From: Nitrospirota bacterium
GTDB lineage: Bacteria > Nitrospirota > Nitrospiria > SBBL01 > JAADHI01
Direction of reading: 5' to 3'
DNA length: 64,000 nucleotides
Assembly (NCBI GenBank): GCA_029261155.1
Contig: JAJDBW010000090.1
Location: 21,461 to 85,460 of the forward strand
This document shows positions 25,648 through 34,843 of the stretch, in pieces. The position numbers were made by a program, and so were the translations under genes. Under the pieces are notes generated by a model, which saw only the letters and a program-made list of their open reading frames with translations, did no database searches and was not told where the DNA came from. Every line of letters starts with the position of its first letter. The stretch's first letter is position 1.

Positions 25648-25860
25648 TCACAACAGTTTCCTGAATTCCTTATTGGTGAATCCCGCGTCCCTTACAATAT
25701 TTCCCATTGTGATCGCGTTTACCGGATTGTGTCGTGGAACTGTAATAATGCGGCTCCCATCCGTCATCACGATATGCTTGCCTTGACGCGCAACCCAAAA
25801 ACCCGCCTTTTCCAAGGCACGAACCGCTTTCAGATGATTAACGCCTGGAAGCTTTGGCAC
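25648..25860 (-). CDS. hicA: HicA-type mRNA interferase toxin
   Basis: A 70-residue double-stranded-RNA-binding-like toxin of the HicA/YcfA family. The pattern LPGVNHLKAVRALEKAGFWV, then GKHIVM with the catalytic His, then ITVPRHNPVNAITMGNIVRDAG is typical. It would cleave mRNA when free of antitoxin. It lies two bases after the hicB stop, the antitoxin-first order. Confidence 0.92.
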   Translation of the reverse strand: MPKLPGVNHLKAVRALEKAGFWVARQGKHIVMTDGSRIITVPRHNPVNAITMGNIVRDAGFTNKEFRKLL

Positions 25861-25862
25861 AA

Positions 25863-26060
25863 CTATGCCCCGACTTCGACTTCACGCACCGTCTTATTTC
25901 GGCTCAGGTCCGCCACAACATCCAAATACTCCGAAATAGCGTTCGTGATATTGGCCAAGGCTTCTTCCTCGGTCGCGCCCTGGGAATGACAGCCCGGCAA
26001 GCCCGGCACTGAAACGGCAAATCCTTCCTCACTTCCATCCAAAACGACTCTGTATTTCAT
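25863..26060 (-). CDS. hicB: HicB-family antitoxin
   Basis: A 65-residue protein with the partial RNase H-like HicB fold: YRVVLDGSEEGFAVSVPGLPGCHSQGAT followed by EEALANITNAISEYL (each part within residues 3-47). It lacks the C-terminal DNA-binding domain of longer HicB proteins, so autoregulation would need another factor. It precedes hicA in a two-gene unit. Confidence 0.92.
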   Translation of the reverse strand: MKYRVVLDGSEEGFAVSVPGLPGCHSQGATEEEALANITNAISEYLDVVADLSRNKTVREVEVGA

Positions 26061-26163
26061 TTTTTCCTCCCGATAACCGTCATTTTACATCAGAAAGACA
26101 CTTCCGATCGTTGAAATTGAGTAACTATTCTTTAAATGAATGAAACGCTTCCCTCCACGACTT

Positions 26164-26940
26164 CTATTCACTTCTTCTCGCCGCACAATAAATTACTTTG
26201 TGTTTCCGGTCGGCTTGGCCGAAGGGCAGCGCAACAGGCGGCGAATACGTGATCATCCCCGCTTCAATTTCAGGAGGCATAGGCACCAAGTTCCCAAATA
26301 CTAACCTCTTCAAGAGTTTTTTTCCATTGGCCGTCTTGGGCATCAGTCCGGATTGGACCGCCAGTTTTTTAACCGGGCGAAGCAGTCTTTGGCGCAACGA
26401 GACTTCATTGACATCTGTGCTGCCGAAACATTCAACAGAAAATCCCTGCCCCGAAAAAAGTTTTTCGAATTCCATTACACCATAATAACGATAGCTGTGG
26501 GGGCTTGGATTGAAATCATAGAGATCTTTGTTTGCCGTTGCGATGAGAACCATGCCATCGTTGCGTAAGACGCGGCGGCATTCGGAGACAAACTGTTCTG
26601 CAGATGGAATGTAGTAAAGCGCCTCGAATAGAATGATGACATCAAAACACTCGTTCCGATAAGGCAGCTTTTCGGCATTGAAGCGAGTGAATGGCATTCG
26701 ATCTTTATAATGACCTTTTGCAATAGTGAGAATCTCGGCGGAAAAATCACCGCCGTAGATCGATTTTGAAAGACTTTTTAGATATCCCAATCCCTGTCCT
26801 GTCCCGCAAGCCACTTCTAATACACCCTTGCCGACACAATATTTTCCAGCCCAATAATAGCGTTGACAGATCCTTTCTAACTGTTCTAGAGAAACCTCAT
26901 CTCCTGAAGTTTCTGTTATTTGCAGAAAATCTATTGCCAT
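26164..26940 (-). CDS. class I SAM-dependent methyltransferase
   Basis: A 258-residue methyltransferase: motif I VLEVACGTGQGLGYL, the acidic GGDFSAEIL, FNAEKLPYRNECFDVIILFEALYY and LRNDGMVLIAT are all present (Methyltransf_11 type). The long C-terminal part (residues 160-258) is less typical. It probably modifies a sugar or glycan of the surface polysaccharide; the substrate is unknown. It lies 11 bases after the next methyltransferase gene upstream. Confidence 0.8.
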   Translation of the reverse strand: MAIDFLQITETSGDEVSLEQLERICQRYYWAGKYCVGKGVLEVACGTGQGLGYLKSLSKSIYGGDFSAEILTIAKGHYKDRMPFTRFNAEKLPYRNECFDVIILFEALYYIPSAEQFVSECRRVLRNDGMVLIATANKDLYDFNPSPHSYRYYGVMEFEKLFSGQGFSVECFGSTDVNEVSLRQRLLRPVKKLAVQSGLMPKTANGKKLLKRLVFGNLVPMPPEIEAGMITYSPPVALPFGQADRKHKVIYCAARRSE

Positions 26941-26950
26941 CAGATCCAGA

Positions 26951-27739
26951 CTATTTCGTGTTCAGCTTTTTGGGAAAAGATAGCACAAAAACCGCCATCC
27001 ATGCCTGCCATTTAAGAATAGGAATCTTCAATAAAATTGAATCGATTATTTCCAAACTTTTTTGCACTGGCGTAAAAATCGGCATGTTCCGAAAAGGGAT
27101 TGCACCAATGGTGGCAAGGTGAAAGAATTTTGAAACTTCCACGTGAGTGAAGTATTGTTTTGCTAACTCAATATCTTTCTTTCCTAGGATGTGGTCCACT
27201 TCCCATTCCGATCTCAAATGGGGTGTCATTTTTCTGTAAGAATGTATAAATATGTTATGCCGTAAGGCCTCAGTACAAATAACGCCTCCACTTTTATTGA
27301 GAATTCTGGCCAATTCCTTATATGCTTTACTCAAATCAAGATGATGGAGTATGCCATTTACAACAGCAAAATCAAAGTAGTTGTCGTCAAATGTCGTCGC
27401 TTCGGCGTCCATCACATGAAAGGTCACTTTCTCGCCAACGCCTCTTTTCAGGGCTTGGCCTTTGGCATTTTCGATCGACACCGGTGAAATATCAATGCCA
27501 TAGGCGTCAGCTCCCGCTTCCGCAAGCCATATCGCAAAATCACCGTTTCCGCAGCAATAGTCCAACACTTTTTTGCCCGCACACCGCTTCGCCAGCCAAT
27601 CTTTAACATAGCTTCTATTGCTGTGACTGATCGAGTAAAATTTTTTATTTGAGTTATAGTGCGCATCATCTTGTAAATGCCCACGCAATTCGTCATGAAG
27701 TTCACGCTCTTCTACTTTTCTATCTTTAACCTGCTTCAT
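26951..27739 (-). CDS. class I SAM-dependent methyltransferase
   Basis: A 262-residue methyltransferase with motif I KVLDYCCGNGDFAIWLAEAG, then YGIDISPVSIENAK, FHVMDAEATTFDDNYFDFAVVNGILHHL and ARILNKSGGVICTEAL. The C-terminal end (WQAWMAVFVLSF) is hydrophobic. It overlaps the upstream glycosyltransferase by 14 bases and has a strong GAGGAGG site. Likely a polysaccharide-modifying enzyme. Confidence 0.8.
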   Translation of the reverse strand: MKQVKDRKVEERELHDELRGHLQDDAHYNSNKKFYSISHSNRSYVKDWLAKRCAGKKVLDYCCGNGDFAIWLAEAGADAYGIDISPVSIENAKGQALKRGVGEKVTFHVMDAEATTFDDNYFDFAVVNGILHHLDLSKAYKELARILNKSGGVICTEALRHNIFIHSYRKMTPHLRSEWEVDHILGKKDIELAKQYFTHVEVSKFFHLATIGAIPFRNMPIFTPVQKSLEIIDSILLKIPILKWQAWMAVFVLSFPKKLNTK

Positions 27740-28784
27740 ATTTCCTCCTCAAACTAAAAGCTTTACTCCAGAACAAGGGGTTTACAGCTAATTTTAAAAT
27801 TCCCCAGAATGAACCCAGACCGTAACCGATGTGGAGCATGCAAAAGGTTACTGGCATCATAAAGAAATATTTAATGTCTCTCTGATCCCAAGCGATTTTT
27901 ACAGAGACAGTCAAACTCACAATTCCATAAGCGGTGATAACTATCAAAAACAGCCAAAGAAATGGGGGCATCATGAATCCTAACAAAGCCGATGTTACCA
28001 ATGTCATCACAAAAACTAACGGAACAAGATGCCGCCATGATACGGGCACGATATCGCTATACATAAACGGCAATATTGCCCAGACGCCGTTACCCCAATT
28101 GTGTTTCCAAAATGACTTTATGTCAGACCTTGCGTAATAATAACTGACAATATCTGGAACTAACAATATTTTTCCTCCAGCCTTTTTCAGTCGAAGATTA
28201 AACTCCATATCCTGTCCCCGGATAAGGGCTTCATTAAACATACCGACCCTTCTAAAAACATCTTTCCTATAGCACCCTCCGAAAACTGTATCAACCCACT
28301 TGGGGTCTTTCGGATGAATTCTAAAATACGAGTTCCCAACGCCAAAAAAATGGCTCAAGGTTAAAGCAATAGAGTGCGCCCGCAATCCTGCGGTCCGATT
28401 TATCGTATTCATGACTCCACCCACGTTATCGGCCCTATATTCTTTAAGACATTCAACACAACGAGAGATATAATTTTCCCCTAGCTTTGCATGGGCGTCC
28501 ATCCTCAAAATAACTTCTCCCTTGGCGCTTTTTATTCCCAAGTTAAGAGCAATAGGTGTATTTTTTTTGGGGTTGCTCACAAGTTTAATAAACCCATGAT
28601 TTTTTATGTATTTTTCGACAATATCCCGTGTTCCATCTTCGCTCATTCCATCCACTACTAATACTTCAAGATAGCTCTTTGGATAGTCATTACAGATAAT
28701 GGAATCGAGGCACATCGCTATGAAAGAGGCCTCATTTAGGCAAGGGATGATTATTGTTACAAGAGGTTTCTGATTTAGGCTCAT
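27726..28784 (-). CDS. family 2 glycosyltransferase with C-terminal membrane segments
   Basis: A 352-residue GT2 enzyme. The nucleotide-binding part is VTIIIPCLNEASFIAMCLDS and EVLVVDGMSEDGT, with the metal-binding DxD-like VILRMDAHAKLGENYI and a QDMEFNLRLKKAG acceptor motif. Three hydrophobic segments after residue 240 anchor it in the inner membrane. It adds a sugar to the lipid-linked repeat unit. The gene is distinctly AT-rich compared with the flanking housekeeping genes. Confidence 0.88.
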   Translation of the reverse strand: MSLNQKPLVTIIIPCLNEASFIAMCLDSIICNDYPKSYLEVLVVDGMSEDGTRDIVEKYIKNHGFIKLVSNPKKNTPIALNLGIKSAKGEVILRMDAHAKLGENYISRCVECLKEYRADNVGGVMNTINRTAGLRAHSIALTLSHFFGVGNSYFRIHPKDPKWVDTVFGGCYRKDVFRRVGMFNEALIRGQDMEFNLRLKKAGGKILLVPDIVSYYYARSDIKSFWKHNWGNGVWAILPFMYSDIVPVSWRHLVPLVFVMTLVTSALLGFMMPPFLWLFLIVITAYGIVSLTVSVKIAWDQRDIKYFFMMPVTFCMLHIGYGLGSFWGILKLAVNPLFWSKAFSLRRKYEAG

Positions 28785-28798
28785 ACTTTGATATTTTA

Positions 28799-29965
28799 TT
28801 AGGCGAGTATGGCGTTAGATTGGAGTAACCTATTGGCGCACTCTTCAATGTTATGGAAGTTCCCTCTAGCCCCCTTTAATATCCTAGCATTTCGAAGTGA
28901 TTCCGCATTAACTAAAAATGGAGACGAACGAATTTTTTTTATTATAGTCCATTTAATTCTTGACTGAATTTTCTGCTTTTCAACTAACAACCTTATTTTC
29001 TTTTTCCTGGTAGCCAAATGTGAGGAAAGTATTTCAAAATAAGTATCAGTACTTCCACCGTTTATCTTAACTTTTATTAGGCGGTCAGCGATGGCACATA
29101 ACATATTTTCCTCATTAACTTCTGGGCATGACTCCAAGTAAAATTCCCTTACTCTTTGTAAGCTTTCTCCGATACATGAGGTTGACGCAGGTATTCCTAA
29201 GTAACCGACTATATTATTGGTCTCAGAAAATTCACTAATGAACTTTTGAGAGCTTTCACCTAAATTTAAACTTGTTGTTGCTCCTATACTCAATGTGGTA
29301 ACGCCATCAATGTACAATGCCTTATCAATGAGTAAATACTCATTGATATTTAACAATGTGCTTGCGGCCGAGGTGTAATCTGGGCAAGATGGAAGGAAGA
29401 AATTCTTTTGGACTTTCATGATATCTTCAATCGTTTTCCTATGGATTAGGGAGTTTAAAGACTTTGGTATCATTGTGGAAATCCGTTCATCCATATCGTA
29501 AAGCTTCTTTAAACTATCGGAGCTTTTTAATCTATATGATTTGGAGGTTACATTAGGAATGTACACTAAATTTCTTCTAGCTGGCTCTAACCAATCTGAG
29601 GCAAAATATGCACAGTGCTTCCAAACTACCACTTTTACTTTTTGTTCTTCCATTTCCGAAATAGCTATGGTTATACAGTTAGGAAGGAGGAAGGAATCAT
29701 CAGTAAGATAAGTAATGTACTCTCCTGATGTCTTAGAAAGGGCATATTCCCAATTGTCCGGCATCGATAGGCTCTTCGTCGTTCGAAAATAAACTATTCT
29801 TTTGTCATCAAAAGAATCCACTACTTCCTGCGTATTATCATTTGAATCATTATCACAAACCACGATTTCGATATTTGGATAAGTTTGCTGCACAGCACTT
29901 TTTAATGCAAAGCGCAAAAGGTGTGCCCTATTCCTAGTGGGAATAACAATAGATACTTTTTTCAT
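28799..29965 (-). CDS. family 2 glycosyltransferase
   Basis: A 388-residue GT2 enzyme: VSIVIPTRNRAHLLRFALKS, IEIVVCDNDSNDNTQEV and YITYLTDDSFLLPNCI (the DD metal site) mark the GT-A domain in the first 120 residues. The remaining 260 residues are not recognised and contain no membrane helix. It probably acts in repeat-unit assembly. It is among the most AT-rich genes in the window. Confidence 0.82.
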   Translation of the reverse strand: MKKVSIVIPTRNRAHLLRFALKSAVQQTYPNIEIVVCDNDSNDNTQEVVDSFDDKRIVYFRTTKSLSMPDNWEYALSKTSGEYITYLTDDSFLLPNCITIAISEMEEQKVKVVVWKHCAYFASDWLEPARRNLVYIPNVTSKSYRLKSSDSLKKLYDMDERISTMIPKSLNSLIHRKTIEDIMKVQKNFFLPSCPDYTSAASTLLNINEYLLIDKALYIDGVTTLSIGATTSLNLGESSQKFISEFSETNNIVGYLGIPASTSCIGESLQRVREFYLESCPEVNEENMLCAIADRLIKVKINGGSTDTYFEILSSHLATRKKKIRLLVEKQKIQSRIKWTIIKKIRSSPFLVNAESLRNARILKGARGNFHNIEECANRLLQSNAILA

Positions 29966-29991
29966 GAACCCTCTCTTTCAGCGCATAAACA

Positions 29992-31428
29992 TCAATTGGA
30001 TCCCATAAAAAGCGATGTTTCATAAGAGCCATCTTTTTGCCATCTGCGGTTTATTATTCCAAGTAAGATACCTATAGCCAAGACACTCGTTGACATAATC
30101 CCCAACACATTGCCATATATTATCCATATAGAACCCACTAGCATAATCAGATTAACCGATAATTTTGAAACTGTCTTAGGCCCCGATGAAAATAAAAGTA
30201 ACTGAATCAGTTGAAATATAAACCCAATCAAAAAACCACCAATAATGACTCCAATCCATCCCCATTGCCTCCACAAATCCCCCACGAAAGTGACAGGCGC
30301 AGCAACGAATGGCCCACTCTCTAGACTTTCTACATAATCTATACCTGGCAACATAGAGAATAAGCGTATATGATTCCCGTACAAAAAGCCGGCATCGTAA
30401 TTAAAATTTTCAAATGCATAAGACGCCATCAAAGCAGGGGAATAGAATAACCGATAGTAGAAAACGTACCAACTATTGGAGAGTGCAAGGCCGAAGGAAA
30501 AGTCGGTTTGGTATTGGGAAACTGAAATGAATCCACCAAGCAATAGAGCCACAATAAGAATCGCCACTAACTTTCCTTTAAAAACGGAAACTATTGGTTT
30601 ATTCCTTGCGAGCAGGTAAGACAATATTATCATTATAAATAAAGAAATCGGTGTTGCTCTATCCAGAGTCAACGAACTAATCACCAATGCGAATAAAAAA
30701 ATTACTATAAAGAGAAATTTCCATACTCCTTTATAGAGGTATGACATAAAGTATGTATATGCCAAACAAAGGGGCAATATAAATCGTCTAAGAATTTCAT
30801 AACAAAAGTGCACTAGCTTCGGTAAATCATTTTCAGAAAATCGAAGGACTACTGAAGAAATGTCAGTCGGGTAAGCTTTGATTATCTCAAGTAGAGGCAC
30901 ATACTCAGAGTAATAAAAGTAAAGAAATAATATTGGTATTGAAGACAAAAGCATAAATATGTAGAGGGGCAATAGCTTCAAGTCACGAGGTGTTCGAGTA
31001 AGACCTCCATGGAAGGTTTTGTTTAAACCCATATTAGGGTGAAGGACCAAAAGATTAGCTAAAAACACTCCTATAGGAAATGTGATCAAAATACTTTGAA
31101 TGGCCAGCAGATATGTAGCTCTTATAGGATGGTCCATATCAAAATATAATAATATCGATGGAAGAGCCAAAACCATAATATAAGTAACCATAAAGAAGGA
31201 GGGAATTGTAATGTACTTCAAACTTAGAGAATCCCCTAACAAAGTTTTCTCAAGAATAAATAACATCACTACTGAACCGACTATAATTGCAGGGTATAGA
31301 CCATCTTGTATTTGTGTGAGGATAAAAAAGGCGATCCCTGCTCCAGCGATTATAAGGGTAATGTTTTCAAGAGAGATCACTTTTTTTGATGTTATAAAGG
31401 ATTTTATTTCAGGATATAGTTCTTCCAT
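29992..31428 (-). CDS. wzy: O-antigen polymerase-like membrane protein (Wzy type)
   Basis: A 478-residue protein with about twelve hydrophobic segments and large loops, the profile of oligosaccharide repeat-unit polymerases (O-antigen polysaccharide polymerase family). Position beside the flippase and glycosyltransferases supports Wzy, which joins repeat units in the periplasm. Sequence in this family is poorly conserved, so the call rests on topology and context. Its start follows the flippase stop directly. Confidence 0.75.
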   Translation of the reverse strand: MEELYPEIKSFITSKKVISLENITLIIAGAGIAFFILTQIQDGLYPAIIVGSVVMLFILEKTLLGDSLSLKYITIPSFFMVTYIMVLALPSILLYFDMDHPIRATYLLAIQSILITFPIGVFLANLLVLHPNMGLNKTFHGGLTRTPRDLKLLPLYIFMLLSSIPILFLYFYYSEYVPLLEIIKAYPTDISSVVLRFSENDLPKLVHFCYEILRRFILPLCLAYTYFMSYLYKGVWKFLFIVIFLFALVISSLTLDRATPISLFIMIILSYLLARNKPIVSVFKGKLVAILIVALLLGGFISVSQYQTDFSFGLALSNSWYVFYYRLFYSPALMASYAFENFNYDAGFLYGNHIRLFSMLPGIDYVESLESGPFVAAPVTFVGDLWRQWGWIGVIIGGFLIGFIFQLIQLLLFSSGPKTVSKLSVNLIMLVGSIWIIYGNVLGIMSTSVLAIGILLGIINRRWQKDGSYETSLFMGSN

Positions 31429-32946
31429 TTATGCTGCTTCTACAGCACGCATCCATATGGTTTGTGCTAGGTTCTTCACTGTCACCTTTAGCTCTTTTCC
31501 CATCATCAAATACGCACTGAGGCCGTATATAGTAGATCCAATTAAATAAGCTGTCAAAAAAGAAAGCAAAGAATCCTTTCCATAGAACTGAAGTATAGTC
31601 CAAGAAACACCATAAATTGAGCATGCTATGACAAAGATCCTTATGAAATGTTCATACCATTCTTTGGGCATTATTCTTAGACATTCCGTGCATATCCTTC
31701 GCACAGTATAAGCGTAGGCAAATAAATGGTAAACTACCCAGGAAAACGCAGCACCAACAAGCCCAAAAAAATAAATCAAAACTACAGTCACAGGAAGGAC
31801 GATGAATAAAGCTAAAAAGTTAGATTTTGCCGAAATCTCTGGGTTTCCTGAAGCAAGAGAAAAAAAGTATGGCATCATCAGTGCGCCATGCATATAAAAT
31901 CCCGTGCAAAGAAGTAGTACCGGCAGAAGTAATATCTTAGCTGTTTCATCATTGAAGATATAGGTGAAGAGCGGCATAGATAAAAAGAAAATAGCCGCGA
32001 ACAAGGGTACTGTCCCTAAACAGACCAAATCGTGATATTTACGGTATTGCATCATGATGTCGGCCCTATTTCTTCCTTTAAGTTTTTCGGAAAATGAAGG
32101 AAACACCGCCTGAGAAATGGCGTCAGCTAAAGCAGAAGCCCGTGAGGTAATACCATAGGCAAACCCATAAAAGCCTAATGTTCCTATTGACAAAAATCTG
32201 CTAAGGATCACCTTGTCAGCCTGCATATGGATCAAAGACAATAAAGAGATATATGTGATATTCAAGGAGTAACGACTGTTACGTTTGATAACACTAGTTG
32301 AAATCTTCGGCACCATTGCTCTCCATGTGAAAAAAGAGCTGCAAACAACCAAATAGGCTATAACACCGAATCCAAAACACATTGAAAACCAATAAATAAC
32401 AGATAGAATGCCACCCTCAAAACTAAGAATTACAATGATTCCAATTTGCTGAAGCCCTACCACTGCCAAATCAATAATGTTATTAAACTCCATACGCTGC
32501 AATCCTCGAAATAGGCTAGCATAAAATCTCTGAGGTAAAGCGAGCAGGGCAGCCATCCCTAAAGTTTGCATGATATGAGTTGCAGTTGACGTATTCAAAG
32601 TCTCCAGTTTCAGCCAATGGACAGCAAGTAACGGCGATCCAAAATAAATTATCACTACAAAAAACAAATACGCACTCCAATACAGGAATGATGCTGTCCT
32701 AATAAAATCAAAAATATACTCTTTTTCATCATGATAGTATTTTGCTACTTCTCGAACCGTAGTCGAGCAAATGCCCATATCCATCACGGCGCATAGCGCT
32801 GAATTCATGGCAAGCGTGAAATAAATAATTCCCAGTACTTCCTCCCCCAACTGCTTGAAGACGTACTTGACCGCAACAAAACCAAGAACAAGTACTAGTC
32901 CCTGACCAATTATATTATAAAAAATATTCCTAGTAATTCTGGACAT
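31429..32946 (-). CDS. wzx: polysaccharide flippase (Wzx type)
   Basis: A 505-residue MATE/MVF-like membrane protein with 12-14 predicted helices, beginning ITRNIFYNIIGQGLVLVLGF, the typical Wzx N-terminus. It should move undecaprenyl-linked repeat units across the inner membrane. It is followed without a gap by the Wzy-like gene and preceded by a sugar aminotransferase. High A+T content matches its neighbours and suggests transfer with them. Confidence 0.88.
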   Translation of the reverse strand: MSRITRNIFYNIIGQGLVLVLGFVAVKYVFKQLGEEVLGIIYFTLAMNSALCAVMDMGICSTTVREVAKYYHDEKEYIFDFIRTASFLYWSAYLFFVVIIYFGSPLLAVHWLKLETLNTSTATHIMQTLGMAALLALPQRFYASLFRGLQRMEFNNIIDLAVVGLQQIGIIVILSFEGGILSVIYWFSMCFGFGVIAYLVVCSSFFTWRAMVPKISTSVIKRNSRYSLNITYISLLSLIHMQADKVILSRFLSIGTLGFYGFAYGITSRASALADAISQAVFPSFSEKLKGRNRADIMMQYRKYHDLVCLGTVPLFAAIFFLSMPLFTYIFNDETAKILLLPVLLLCTGFYMHGALMMPYFFSLASGNPEISAKSNFLALFIVLPVTVVLIYFFGLVGAAFSWVVYHLFAYAYTVRRICTECLRIMPKEWYEHFIRIFVIACSIYGVSWTILQFYGKDSLLSFLTAYLIGSTIYGLSAYLMMGKELKVTVKNLAQTIWMRAVEAA

Positions 32947-32972
32947 ATCCCTTGTCTAAGTTAATGAATTTA

Positions 32973-34115
32973 TTAGTAGCGTGGCTGGATCTTCATTAAG
33001 ACATCCTTCAGAACTTTGCAAACGTATTTTACTTTTTCTTCGTTCATGTTTAGCCCTGACGGAAGATTAATCCCGTATGAGCTAACTTTGTAGCTAATTT
33101 TGTTGCGCAACTTTGCGCGATGTGCTTGCTCCATGTTTCCATAGGCTGGCAGAGAACTTAAAGGATTAAAAAACGGGCGACAGTCTATGTTATTCATACT
33201 CATCATTTGAATGAATTGATTTTTATCGATACCCAATTCTGAATTTAGCATTAGAGTAACCATCCAATATGTGTTTAATGTGTCAGGCGACTCGTAATTC
33301 AATGATATATCTTCTATGCTGGCCAAATTCTTTCGATACCAAGAATATATTTGACGCTTGAGCGCTACCAATTCTTCGATTCGCTCGGTTTGCGCAAGAC
33401 CTAAAGCCGCCTGCATACTACTCATCTTATATTTAAAAGCAACTTCTTTATTGAAAAACATTTTGTCGCCCGGCTCTCTTCCATGATCCCTTAAAAACAA
33501 ACACCTTTTATATACTTCGCTATTATCTGTAACCAACATTCCACCTTCCCCTGTGGTGAGGGTCTTAGAACCATGAAAACTAAATACGCCGGCATCTCCA
33601 AAGCTACCAGCTTTACGGCCTTTATATTGAGAACCGATGGCTTCTGCAGCATCTTCGATAACAACAATTCCATGCTTTCTAGCAATTTCACATATTTCAT
33701 CCATATTCGGCACATTCCCGTATAGATCTACTGGAATGACAGCTTTTGTTTTTTTATTAATAGAAGCTAGGAATGATTGTTTCGATAAACACCAAGTCTT
33801 TTCATCAACATCGGCAAAAACTGGAATTGCGCCGACATAAGTAATTGGAGCAGCACTAGCGATCCAGGTAATGTCCGGGACGATTACCTCGTCACCAGGA
33901 CCTATCCCAAGAGATAGAAGAGAGAGGTGAATTGCTGAGGTACAAGACGGAAGCGAAATGGCGTACCTAGTACCGATATATTTTGCAAAGGCATTTTCAA
34001 AGCGTTCATTGTAACTATTGGCATTTAAATACCATGCGTTCGTAACTGCATCGGTGACGTACTCGATTTCCTTTTGAGTAATCCAGGGGCCCGCTATGGG
34101 AATATGTTCCATCAT
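32973..34115 (-). CDS. DegT/DnrJ/EryC1 family sugar aminotransferase
   Basis: A 380-residue PLP-dependent sugar aminotransferase: PIAGPWITQKEIEYV, YIGTRYAISLPSCTSAIHL, GDEVIVPDITWIASAAPITY, IEDAAEAIGS and the PLP-lysine motif SFHGSKTLTTGEGG. It likely forms a 4-amino-4,6-dideoxy sugar (perosamine-synthetase-like). The adjacent formyltransferase would then N-formylate the amine. The start is taken at the ATG overlapping the upstream stop (ATGA); a GTG at 34130 is possible. Confidence 0.9.
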   Translation of the reverse strand: MMEHIPIAGPWITQKEIEYVTDAVTNAWYLNANSYNERFENAFAKYIGTRYAISLPSCTSAIHLSLLSLGIGPGDEVIVPDITWIASAAPITYVGAIPVFADVDEKTWCLSKQSFLASINKKTKAVIPVDLYGNVPNMDEICEIARKHGIVVIEDAAEAIGSQYKGRKAGSFGDAGVFSFHGSKTLTTGEGGMLVTDNSEVYKRCLFLRDHGREPGDKMFFNKEVAFKYKMSSMQAALGLAQTERIEELVALKRQIYSWYRKNLASIEDISLNYESPDTLNTYWMVTLMLNSELGIDKNQFIQMMSMNNIDCRPFFNPLSSLPAYGNMEQAHRAKLRNKISYKVSSYGINLPSGLNMNEEKVKYVCKVLKDVLMKIQPRY

Positions 34116-34843
34116 AAATTTCTTACACACTTCAAATAGCCATTGGGAGCAACTGTGATGAGTAGTTTATTCTCAATTTCTTTATCAACAAAAAACCGAC
34201 TATTGGTTTTTAAAAATTCCCACACAGCAGTTTTTGGATTGTTTCCTTTTCCCCACGGGCGATCTGGGAAAGAATTACCAGGCATATCTTCTATTACTGT
34301 GTCGAAAACGATCAAATAGCTGCCCTTTGTTACTAAGGGTGAATATAGTTCCAATTCCTTCAATACATGTTCCTGTGTATGATTCGAATCGAGGACCACT
34401 AAAATGCGGTTCTTTGTCTTCGCAAGCTTATAGACCTGCTTAACAATAGTATCGTCAATCGAAGATCCCTGTAACATCTTAATCCGTTTAAACATTGGGT
34501 GCTTTTCTACTTCAATCCGATTATGCTCTCGAATGTCTATGTCTATACCTAAAACCTCCCCGCTTCCCCCAATCAATTCAAGCATTGAAGAATAAAAAAT
34601 GAGGGAACCTCCGTGAGCAATCCCAGTTTCGATAATCAAATCTGGTTTTACGGCCCAGATGATCTCCTGTGTCGCAATCATATCTTGAGGAAACTGGATT
34701 ATCGGGCGGCCTAACCAAGTGAAATGGTAAGAATACTCATATCTTGAGCTTGCGTTGAACCAATCTTTACTTACTTTTTGCATAGACTTGTCCAAAGCCA
34801 TCTGATTTATAAATGATCGGTTTCTATCTTCAAAATCACTCAT
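34112..34843 (-). CDS. cephalosporin hydroxylase (CmcI)-family methyltransferase-like protein
   Basis: A 243-residue member of the CmcI family, which has a Rossmann methyltransferase fold with metal site. Seen: WLGRPIIQFPQDMIATQEII, IIETGIAHGGSLIFYSSM, GIDIDIREHNR, VVLDSNHTQEHVLKEL and VFDTVIEDMP. Members in surface-glycan clusters are believed to modify sugars, probably by O-methylation; the reaction is not settled. GAGGTGA precedes the ATG at 34843; the GTG at 34855 overlaps it and is rejected. Confidence 0.85.
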   Translation of the reverse strand: MSDFEDRNRSFINQMALDKSMQKVSKDWFNASSRYEYSYHFTWLGRPIIQFPQDMIATQEIIWAVKPDLIIETGIAHGGSLIFYSSMLELIGGSGEVLGIDIDIREHNRIEVEKHPMFKRIKMLQGSSIDDTIVKQVYKLAKTKNRILVVLDSNHTQEHVLKELELYSPLVTKGSYLIVFDTVIEDMPGNSFPDRPWGKGNNPKTAVWEFLKTNSRFFVDKEIENKLLITVAPNGYLKCVRNL

